NCBI RefSeq assembly: GCF_030651615.1 | Contig: NZ_JAUSCG010000092.1 | Coordinates: 1-7,386 of the forward strand | Reading direction: 5' to 3' | DNA: 7,386 nucleotides | Source: Methanocalculus sp. | GTDB lineage: Archaea > Halobacteriota > Methanomicrobia > Methanomicrobiales > Methanocorpusculaceae | In this document: positions 1 to 4,928 of the stretch, one piece after another | Layout: the number at the start of each line of letters is the position of its first letter | Numbering within the stretch: the stretch's first letter is position 1 | Notes under the pieces: generated by a model | Seen by the model: only the letters and a program-made list of their open reading frames with translations | Databases searched by the model: none | Told to the model about the DNA's origin: nothing | Program-made: the position numbers and the translations under genes

Positions 1-1
1 A

Positions 2-187
2 ACCTTCTCCCATATCGATCTGATGGATGCAGAACACCATCTCCCTCTTATGAGCATCCTCAATGCTCTCCTTAAGGAAGGGGCATCCCCGGCCTTTATC
101 CAGACGACGAAACGGATCATCAAGGGAAATCCTGTTGCGAAGAGGTCATATGTGGATGCATTCGGTCAGATACCGGGGCTGGAGTGA
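2..187 (+). CDS. C-terminal end of an unidentified protein (5' end outside window)
   Basis: An open frame enters from the left edge and runs 61 codons to a TGA at 185-187. The visible tail begins TFSHIDLMDAEHH and ends with FGQIPGLE. It is soluble in character: an amphipathic stretch rich in Leu, Ala and Met (about residues 14-25), then a basic stretch (TKRIIKGNPVAKRS, about residues 36-49). I see no membrane segment and no motif I can tie to a family. Codon use (ATC, CTC, CGG, CCG) matches the other genes here, which supports it being coding rather than the overlapping frame that starts at 63. Since the N-terminus is missing, the function cannot be given. It ends 307 bp before the next gene, so it probably belongs to a separate transcription unit. 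Confidence 0.6.
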   Translation, partial: TFSHIDLMDAEHHLPLMSILNALLKEGASPAFIQTTKRIIKGNPVAKRSYVDAFGQIPGLE

Positions 188-228
188 GGTAAAATCCGTC
201 CGGCGAGATTCAGAAATACACACCACCC

Positions 229-236
229 TTTATATA
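229..236 (+). promoter_or_regulatory. Archaeal TATA box (TTTATATA), target unclear
   Basis: TTTATATA is an exact match to the archaeal BoxA consensus (TTTAWATA). Transcription would be expected about 26 bp downstream, near 258-260. The nearest downstream coding start is at 495, so this is either a distal promoter giving the SpeD-like gene a leader of about 235 nt, or the promoter of a small RNA. The sequence just upstream (CACCACCC) is not the purine-rich BRE usually seen, which lowers confidence. Confidence 0.45.
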
Positions 237-244
237 CTCAATGA

Positions 245-257
245 GCTTTCAGAAAGC
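245..257. repeat. 13-bp palindrome GCTTTC-A-GAAAGC
   Basis: Two 6-bp arms are exact reverse complements around a single A. The loop is too short for a stable RNA hairpin, so if it is functional it would be a DNA-binding site. It lies 9 bp after the TATA box at 229-236 and covers the region just before the predicted transcription start, where a repressor could act. Confidence 0.3.
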
Positions 258-277
258 GCATGACCTGAAATTACCTG

Positions 278-285
278 TTTTTTTT
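278..285 (+). terminator. T8 tract, possible archaeal terminator
   Basis: Eight consecutive T residues follow the unidentified gene that ends at 187. Archaeal RNA polymerase often terminates at T-tracts without a strong hairpin. It also lies about 20-25 nt after the start predicted from the TATA box at 229-236, so it could attenuate that transcript instead. Confidence 0.4.
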
Positions 286-319
286 ATCGATGGCAAAATT
301 GAGCTTTTCTAAATTTATT

Positions 320-340
320 CGAAATTAGATGCCTATTTCG
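320..340. repeat. Small inverted repeat CGAAAT ... ATTTCG
   Basis: Six-base arms at 320-325 and 335-340 are perfect reverse complements with a 9-nt spacer. It could be a hairpin in a long leader made from the distal TATA box, or a protein-binding dyad. The stem is short and AT-rich, so chance is a real alternative. Confidence 0.3.
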
Positions 341-342
341 CG

Positions 343-359
343 TTTAAACACTTTTAAAC
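343..359. repeat. Direct repeat TTTAAAC x2, 10-bp period
   Basis: TTTAAAC occurs at 343-349 and 353-359, exactly one helical turn apart. The first copy is part of the 8-bp palindrome GTTTAAAC (342-349). Same-face repeats of this kind are typical of operator sites, but no regulator can be named. Confidence 0.35.
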
Positions 360-378
360 TCAAAATAAGCAATTTTGA
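360..378. promoter_or_regulatory. 19-bp dyad, candidate operator
   Basis: TCAAAAT and ATTTTGA form perfect 7-bp arms around a 5-nt spacer (AAGCA). CAAAATAA is repeated again at 380-387, and CAAAATTG occurs at 294-301. The dyad sits about 60 bp upstream of the TATA box at 440-447, a usual place for an archaeal activator or upstream regulator. Low base complexity makes it a tentative call. Confidence 0.35.
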
Positions 379-439
379 CCAAAATAAACTGTCTGAGGCG
401 ATAAATAGCTGATTATAATGGATTTACTCAACAAAAACA

Positions 440-447
440 TTTAAATA
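440..447 (+). promoter_or_regulatory. TATA box (TTTAAATA) of the SpeD-like gene
   Basis: TTTAAATA matches the archaeal BoxA consensus exactly and is preceded by an A-rich stretch (CAAAAAC, 432-438, then A439) that fits a BRE. The predicted transcription start near 469-471 leaves a leader of about 25 nt containing the ribosome binding site at 480-485. This is the best-formed promoter in the window. Confidence 0.7.
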
Positions 448-479
448 CTGAACTTTGCAACCTATTAGTATCCAATAAA

Positions 480-485
480 GGAGAT
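480..485 (+). promoter_or_regulatory. Ribosome binding site of the SpeD-like gene
   Basis: GGAGAT lies 9 nt before the ATG at 495, in the context AAAGGAGAT. It decides the start codon for the gene. Confidence 0.7.
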
Positions 486-494
486 ACGACACCC

Positions 495-917
495 ATGACC
501 CAGACCATGCAGATATCAAAAGAATTATCCGACGTAGAGATCATGAACCGTTACAAAGAGGAGAACATGTGGGGCCTCTGTACAGCAATTGATCTCAAGA
601 ATTGCAACCCTGATGCGATCCGCGACCCAAAGCTGATTCACCAGTTCATCGTTGAGGTCTGTGATCTCATCAACATGAAGCGCTTCGGTGAACCACTCAT
701 CGTCAACTTCGGTCCAAATGACCGTGTTGCAGGATACTCACTTGTACAGCTCATCGAGACCTCCTGTATCTCAGGACACTTTGCAAACGACACCAACAGT
801 GCATACCTCGACATATTTAGCTGCAGAGAATACCCGCCGCAGATTACAGCAGAATTTTGTAAGAAGTTCTTTGGAGCAGAGGAGATCAAGACGACGGTCT
901 TCTTCCGCTCAATCTGA
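495..917 (+). CDS. SpeD-type (S-adenosylmethionine decarboxylase family) pro-enzyme, divergent
   Basis: This 140-residue protein resembles bacterial and archaeal SpeD, the small self-cleaving pyruvoyl enzyme that decarboxylates S-adenosylmethionine for spermidine synthesis. From recall of the B. subtilis/Thermotoga sequences, residues 86-111 align without a gap. Ser90 matches the cleavage serine (Ser63), His95 the processing His68 and Cys110 the catalytic Cys83, so all three spacings are kept. The family motif ESHxxxH is altered to TSCISGH: the Glu before the serine is Thr89, and the residue after it is Cys91. The following T/S-x-P-E is also lost (FAND). There are about 25 extra N-terminal residues and six cysteines. 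Internal cleavage would give chains of about 89 and 51 residues. A consensus TATA box and SD precede it, and a T7 tract follows. The fold is fairly secure. The substrate is not, because relatives in this fold include the crenarchaeal arginine decarboxylase. Confidence 0.75.
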   Translation: MTQTMQISKELSDVEIMNRYKEENMWGLCTAIDLKNCNPDAIRDPKLIHQFIVEVCDLINMKRFGEPLIVNFGPNDRVAGYSLVQLIETSCISGHFANDTNSAYLDIFSCREYPPQITAEFCKKFFGAEEIKTTVFFRSI

Positions 918-924
918 TTTTTTT
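918..924 (+). terminator. T7 tract after the SpeD-like gene
   Basis: Seven T residues begin immediately after the TGA stop at 915-917. This fits an archaeal T-tract terminator and separates this gene from the membrane-protein gene starting at 962. Confidence 0.45.
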
Positions 925-927
925 ACG

Positions 928-936
928 CATATTTAT
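928..936 (+). promoter_or_regulatory. TATA-like element before the membrane-protein gene
   Basis: CATATTTAT is centred on about 932, 30 bp before the GTG at 962. The expected transcription start near 958-962 would make the mRNA leaderless or nearly so, matching the absence of a Shine-Dalgarno sequence. Confidence 0.4.
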
Positions 937-961
937 TGTGCAGCCCCTCTAATCCTGATCT

Positions 962-1612
962 GTGCAGGTACCGGATCAGGATACATATCCCTTCATTGGG
1001 GCGTTAGTTCCATTTCTTCTCCTTCTGATCTATATCGTTCTATCATCGTTTCTTCTGCCGACGTTCCTCTTCATAACACTTCTCTCGGTGATTGTCGCCT
1101 ATCTCGTCTCCCCAATCGGGAGATGGGTGATACCAATAGCAATAGTTGCGGGTCTGCCCTGGTGGTATGCAGGTTTTACAATCTTTCTGATCGATACGCT
1201 TGGCGCCCTTTTCATGGCATGGAACTTCAGGTATCTCTTTGGTCTTCCAGGGATCGGGTCCTATATGGTGGATCTCATATCAAAAGTCGAGTCTCTCCTG
1301 GCAGAGAATCCCTGGATGGAGCGGTTTACTGCTGCCACCCTTCTTATGTATGTCACTCTTCCGATCCAGGGTGCCGGTTCCCTGATGGGATCGATTATCG
1401 GGAGACTCATTGGGATTTCACCATGGAAGGTCTTCTGGATCATGGTGACGGGAGGGGTGATCGGATCATTTGGGATGGCACTCGGATCAGATGCCCTCCG
1501 CATCTTCCTGATTGGAAATATTGCGATCGGACTGGCAATTATGTTCATCGGCATACTTGCCTTTATTATCGGGTACCTATCCTATCGGGCGATTCGGAGG
1601 CGGAGACTATGA
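962..1612 (+). CDS. Multi-pass membrane protein, small multidrug export family (COG2426-like)
   Basis: This 216-residue protein is almost entirely hydrophobic. Membrane stretches lie at about residues 11-30, 33-50, 55-87, 121-150, 154-175 and 181-207, ending in a basic RRRR tail that would stay in the cytoplasm. The part around residues 134-176 (LPIQGAGSLMGSIIG, then GGVIGSFGMALG) resembles the Pro/Gly-rich re-entrant region of proteins annotated 'small multi-drug export protein' (PF06695). The transport role of that family is weakly established, so no substrate is proposed. The only upstream start is GTG at 962, six nt after an in-frame stop (956-958). No SD is visible, and a TATA-like box sits 30 bp upstream. 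The 3' end overlaps the convergent polB gene by 6 bp. Confidence 0.65.
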   Translation: MQVPDQDTYPFIGALVPFLLLLIYIVLSSFLLPTFLFITLLSVIVAYLVSPIGRWVIPIAIVAGLPWWYAGFTIFLIDTLGALFMAWNFRYLFGLPGIGSYMVDLISKVESLLAENPWMERFTAATLLMYVTLPIQGAGSLMGSIIGRLIGISPWKVFWIMVTGGVIGSFGMALGSDALRIFLIGNIAIGLAIMFIGILAFIIGYLSYRAIRRRRL

Positions 1613-4012
1613 GATCCCAAACATCGCAAGCGTCGTATTCTGAGGGTCAATATCTGACCAGTCCCAGAGAAGCCCCTCTAAAATCCGTGAGATGGGTCCT
1701 TTCACCGTCTTCTCAAGCATCGTCTCCCAGTCAATCACAAACTCGGGCGGCACCTGATCGGCATACTCAAAGCAGAGAACGTCGGTCTTTGGGTATGTGC
1801 TCGTCACATTCTTAATGTATACCCGTTTGGGTTTGCTCCCTTTCTTAAAATCCGTCTTCAGATAGGTGTTTGAGTAGATCGCCCCACGAACCTGCGCATC
1901 TTTTGTATCATAGTCGGCGAGGTGTTTTCCGATCCCGCCGGGGATACCGGCATCCTCAAGAGAACATCGACCCGCCCGGTAATGCTTGATCACCTCTCCG
2001 AGATATTCTTTGATCGAGTCGAAGTCTTCACCCATCAGGATCATCTCCATCACCGTCTTCTGGACGATCTTCGTTATCTGTGGAGAATCAGATCTTCGCA
2101 TCTCAAAACCGACAATATCGATCTGATCAACGGTTGATCCCTCTTTCCAGATGAGGTGGCCTGCATACCGCTTCTTCTTTCCTGCCTGGAAGAACCGCCT
2201 GTACACCTTCTCAAATTTTATCGAGAAATAATTGGTGTCAGTATTCAAACTGTCCCGTGCAAAAGACCCAAAGCTCGCATTCAGTTCACCTTCTATCTCG
2301 CGTGCGATTTTAATTGTGGTTTCGATATCATTTGGAGGGAGCTGGACAAAACAGGAGTCGGTATCCCCATACAGGACATCATACCCCTTCCCTGCGATCA
2401 GATCCCGCGTATGCCCGATGATCGCCCGGCCAACCGAGGTGACGGCAGATCCAATCTCGCGATCATAGAGCCGGAACCGGGCATATCCTGAGACGCCATA
2501 GTAGGTGTTCATGATCACCTTCAGCACATTCTGCTGGAGATCATAGAGGATGTAGTCATTCGATCCGTACTCAAAAGTATTTCTGATCCGCTTCTTCTCA
2601 TCCCTCTCCTGCAGAAGTTCGGCGATGATACTTCGTGTAAGCCCGTCAGGTGACCGTCTGAACCGGATTCCATTCGGAGCTCTGATCTCACCTTCCGGAT
2701 CCTTTGTCTCAGGTGAGGCATTTAACGTCATCATCGCCATCGGGTAGAGAGACTTCAGATCGAGGACGATGACATTCTCACGAAGACCGGTTGCCGGTTC
2801 AAAGACCGTTGCCCCTTCAAACTCGTCAGCAACAGCGTTCCCCTTTGATGGAAGCACGAAGTTTCCGGCCGCCTTTCTCAGAATGTAGATGTCGATCACA
2901 TTTGATGAGTTTAAAGTCCGATCAAGCGGGCAGCCGACGTACCGTGCGATCTCCTGATAGAATCTGATGATCGTATTCTTCGCATCGATCCCGACACAGA
3001 GCTCGACATCTTTATAGTTATACTCGATCAGCTTCACCGGATCCTTCTTCCAGAGATCAGAGACCGTCCCCGTGTATCTGACCTTCCGCTCGCCAAGTTC
3101 ATCTTCTGCAATCGCATCCAGACGATAGGACTCTTTCTGTGACCCCTGCATCTTCTTGTATGCAGCAAGGAGATCGAAGATGACGCGTCCCCGGATCGCA
3201 TTTCGCTCAGTCTGTCCGGGGATGCGTGAGAGGTCCGTCGGATTCATACCAAGCGTCGAAATACGCTTCATGATGTAGGGAACATCGAAGTCGAGGACGT
3301 TCCACCCGCTGATGATATCCGGATTTGTCTTTTTGATATGTGCGATGAAGGCAAGAAGCATCGACCGCTCATCAGGGTAGGTGCAGATCGTATGCTTCCC
3401 CTCTGAGAAGCACCCGTTTTTATACCCTCCATTCTTCACTTCAGCATCCGGGTCTGTCAGAGACTCGGATGAGGCAAGAAGAAATGTGGTATACCTGGAG
3501 TCGAAAGAGTCATGGCAGGTGATGCAGAAGATCGGCTGCTTCTCAGGTTCAGGAAAACCTTCAGAATCGTCGCATTCGATATCAAGAAAACAGACACGGG
3601 CTGGTGCTTCCACATCAGCTGGCCGTATCTGTGTATAACCGACGGTTGTATCGGGGACAATTACCCCTCCGGTTACACCACAGTCGATCATGAAACGGGT
3701 GGCAAACGGGATATCCGCCTCATAATGGTGATATCGCTCACGGACCTCCCTGACATCCGTTGGTCTCTTCGTATAGAGACGGACGACCTCTTCCCCTTTG
3801 ATCGTCTTTGACCTGATATCAGAGACCTCAATGGTATCGGGGTGATGTCCCCGATCCGCCTCTTCAACAGGGACATAGAAATATGGTCTGAATCCGGTTA
3901 CATCAACGGCAACTGCGCATCCATCCTTCTTTCGTCCGAATATATGAATCAGTGGGCCGCCTGGGGCATTGCTATATTCGACCTGAATGACGGCGATCTC
4001 ATGACCTGACAT
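1607..4012 (-). CDS. polB: Family B DNA polymerase
   Basis: An 801-residue replicative/repair DNA polymerase with 3'-5' proofreading. The N-terminal domain has IPFATRF (about residues 101-107), part of the archaeal pocket that senses template uracil. The exonuclease sites are intact: Exo I LDIE (D144, E146), Exo II N238-VLDF-D243 and Exo III Y331-x3-D335. The polymerase motifs are also intact: A DLKSLYP (D418), B K498-x3-N502-TYYG, C YGDTDS (D550, D552), then KKKRY (about residue 612). The last residues, NTTLAMFGIS, look like a PCNA-interacting peptide, with Asn in place of the usual Gln. The length is normal for euryarchaeal PolB. I place the start at ATG 4010-4012 because GGAG (4018-4021) lies 5 nt before it. 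An upstream ATG at 4045 would add 11 residues inside mdh. The gene overlaps the end of mdh by 14 bp, so the two are probably co-transcribed. Confidence 0.95.
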   Translation of the reverse strand: MSGHEIAVIQVEYSNAPGGPLIHIFGRKKDGCAVAVDVTGFRPYFYVPVEEADRGHHPDTIEVSDIRSKTIKGEEVVRLYTKRPTDVREVRERYHHYEADIPFATRFMIDCGVTGGVIVPDTTVGYTQIRPADVEAPARVCFLDIECDDSEGFPEPEKQPIFCITCHDSFDSRYTTFLLASSESLTDPDAEVKNGGYKNGCFSEGKHTICTYPDERSMLLAFIAHIKKTNPDIISGWNVLDFDVPYIMKRISTLGMNPTDLSRIPGQTERNAIRGRVIFDLLAAYKKMQGSQKESYRLDAIAEDELGERKVRYTGTVSDLWKKDPVKLIEYNYKDVELCVGIDAKNTIIRFYQEIARYVGCPLDRTLNSSNVIDIYILRKAAGNFVLPSKGNAVADEFEGATVFEPATGLRENVIVLDLKSLYPMAMMTLNASPETKDPEGEIRAPNGIRFRRSPDGLTRSIIAELLQERDEKKRIRNTFEYGSNDYILYDLQQNVLKVIMNTYYGVSGYARFRLYDREIGSAVTSVGRAIIGHTRDLIAGKGYDVLYGDTDSCFVQLPPNDIETTIKIAREIEGELNASFGSFARDSLNTDTNYFSIKFEKVYRRFFQAGKKKRYAGHLIWKEGSTVDQIDIVGFEMRRSDSPQITKIVQKTVMEMILMGEDFDSIKEYLGEVIKHYRAGRCSLEDAGIPGGIGKHLADYDTKDAQVRGAIYSNTYLKTDFKKGSKPKRVYIKNVTSTYPKTDVLCFEYADQVPPEFVIDWETMLEKTVKGPISRILEGLLWDWSDIDPQNTTLAMFGIS

Positions 4013-4871
4013 CAAGTCTCCGGCAGAGTGACTGGACAAACTCACCTGCGTTATTCAGGTGTTTCTCCTCCCATGCATCAAGTGGCCAGCCCTCGATCAC
4101 CTTCGCACCGGCACGGGAGACCTCAGCCGGAACTCCCATTGCACAATCTGAAAACCCGTATTCACCTCTGAGTGAGAGGGCGCAGGTGATCGTCTCCTTC
4201 TTTTCACCTGTGAGCAGACGGATCAGCTCAGCGATATGGAGTGCAGGGCCAAAAGCTGTACCGCCTTTGCCCTGTATCACATCCATGCTTGATCTCCGAA
4301 GTCCGGTGAGGATCTCTTCGCGCTCTGCTTCCGGAACCGGAGTGTCGAGGTGAGAGAAGAGCGGCACCTGATGTTCTCCATGCTCTCCAAGCACCCATGC
4401 AGGTCCTCTAATCCCACGCTCCCGTACTGCAATTTCAAACCTGCGGGAGTCGAGCTGGCCCCCAAATCCGATGCAATGCTCCCGTGGGATTTCAAGCATC
4501 TCTGCAAAATAGTAGCAGAATATATCCATTGGGTTTGTGACGCAGATGAGAGAACCGGTGAAGCCCTTCAGGTACTTACTGCATATCTCTGCAACCGGCA
4601 GATTTGCATCGAAGAGATCCGCCCGTGTTTTGATTGATGGATTTCGTGGTGACCCTGCGGCAAAGAGACAGATGTCAGCCTCAGAAATCCGCGACCGATC
4701 CGTTGTGATCGGGATATCAAGCGGAGTGTGAGAGAGATCGAGAACCTGGGCGCGGAGGAGCGGTTCATAACTGTCTGCAAGGATCAGTTCATCAACAATC
4801 CCAAGGGCAGAAGCCACAAAGGCAGTTTCGCCCCCGATACGCCCGACTCCAAGCACTGCAAGGCTTGTCAT
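3999..4871 (-). CDS. mdh: Malate dehydrogenase (LDH/MDH superfamily)
   Basis: A 290-residue NAD(P)-dependent 2-hydroxyacid dehydrogenase that interconverts malate and oxaloacetate in the cytoplasm. The N-terminal Rossmann motif is GVGRIGG (residues 8-14). Asp33 at the end of the second strand favours NAD over NADP. The substrate loop SPRNPSIKTRADL (74-86) carries Arg76 and Arg83. The arginine at the specificity position marks malate rather than lactate dehydrogenase, which has Gln there. TNPMD (112-116) is the usual NPxD motif, D141-S-R143 supplies the substrate-binding arginine, and GEHGEHQVP (162-170) holds the catalytic His164. The protein is slightly shorter than the usual 300-330 residues. 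No Shine-Dalgarno precedes ATG 4871, and an AT block 25-33 bp upstream suggests a near-leaderless mRNA. polB follows with a 14-bp overlap. Confidence 0.88.
   Translation of the reverse strand: MTSLAVLGVGRIGGETAFVASALGIVDELILADSYEPLLRAQVLDLSHTPLDIPITTDRSRISEADICLFAAGSPRNPSIKTRADLFDANLPVAEICSKYLKGFTGSLICVTNPMDIFCYYFAEMLEIPREHCIGFGGQLDSRRFEIAVRERGIRGPAWVLGEHGEHQVPLFSHLDTPVPEAEREEILTGLRRSSMDVIQGKGGTAFGPALHIAELIRLLTGEKKETITCALSLRGEYGFSDCAMGVPAEVSRAGAKVIEGWPLDAWEEKHLNNAGEFVQSLCRRLDVRS
4018..4021 (-). promoter_or_regulatory. Ribosome binding site of polB, inside mdh
   Basis: GGAG on the minus strand, 5 nt before ATG 4010-4012, lies within the last codons of mdh. It supports the shorter polB start and suggests re-initiation by ribosomes finishing mdh. 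Confidence 0.6.
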
Positions 4872-4895
4872 AACAGAGTACTATGGGGTATGCTC

Positions 4896-4904
4896 ATTAT
4901 TAAA
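4896..4904. promoter_or_regulatory. AT block between divergent mdh and pyrD, probable shared TATA element
   Basis: ATTATTAAA (TTTAATAAT on the minus strand) is the only run of nine A/T bases in the 57-bp gap. Its centre, 4900, is exactly midway between the mdh ATG (4871) and the pyrD ATG (4929). Starts about 26 bp either side would give leaders of about 3 nt both ways, in line with the lack of Shine-Dalgarno sites. The match to the BoxA consensus is imperfect. Confidence 0.45.
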
Positions 4905-4928
4905 CAGAACCAATTTCAATGGATGATC

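Larger units (their letters stand above)
188..494. other. AT-rich intergenic regulatory region
   Basis: This 307-bp gap is clearly richer in A+T than the flanking genes. It holds a TATA box (229-236) that has no obvious gene of its own, a T8 tract (278-285), and several small dyads and direct repeats between 294 and 387. It also holds a second TATA box (440-447) and a Shine-Dalgarno site (480-485) that serve the gene starting at 495. No open frame longer than about a dozen codons and no tRNA-like fold was found in it. Confidence 0.7.

Noticed and set aside
63..263. A 66-codon open frame at the left edge
   Set aside because: It overlaps the frame of the unidentified C-terminal tail (2-187), which has the codon use of the neighbouring genes. 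The product here is Arg/Ser-rich and looks like a shadow.
290..328. A 12-codon open frame (MAKLSFSKFIRN) that could be a leader peptide
   Set aside because: There is no ribosome binding site, it follows directly on the T8 tract, and a frame this short is expected by chance.
385..425. CTGA-containing stretch considered as a C/D-box guide RNA
   Set aside because: Two CTGA D-like boxes occur (GTCTGAGG, GCTGATTA) but no RTGATGA C box was found at the needed spacing.
688..1815. A 375-codon plus-strand open frame spanning the SpeD-like and membrane-protein genes and reaching into polB
   Set aside because: It is in another frame of genes with clear family motifs. Its product is Ser/Arg-rich, low in structure, and crosses the ends of three real genes.
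4013..4045. Upstream ATG of polB adding 11 residues
   Set aside because: The ATG at 4012 has GGAG at the right spacing, and the extra residues are translated from mdh sequence in another frame.
4728..4928. N-terminal extension of PyrD by 67 residues
   Set aside because: It lies antisense inside mdh and across the divergent promoter, has no family similarity, and PyrD begins normally at 4923 or 4929.
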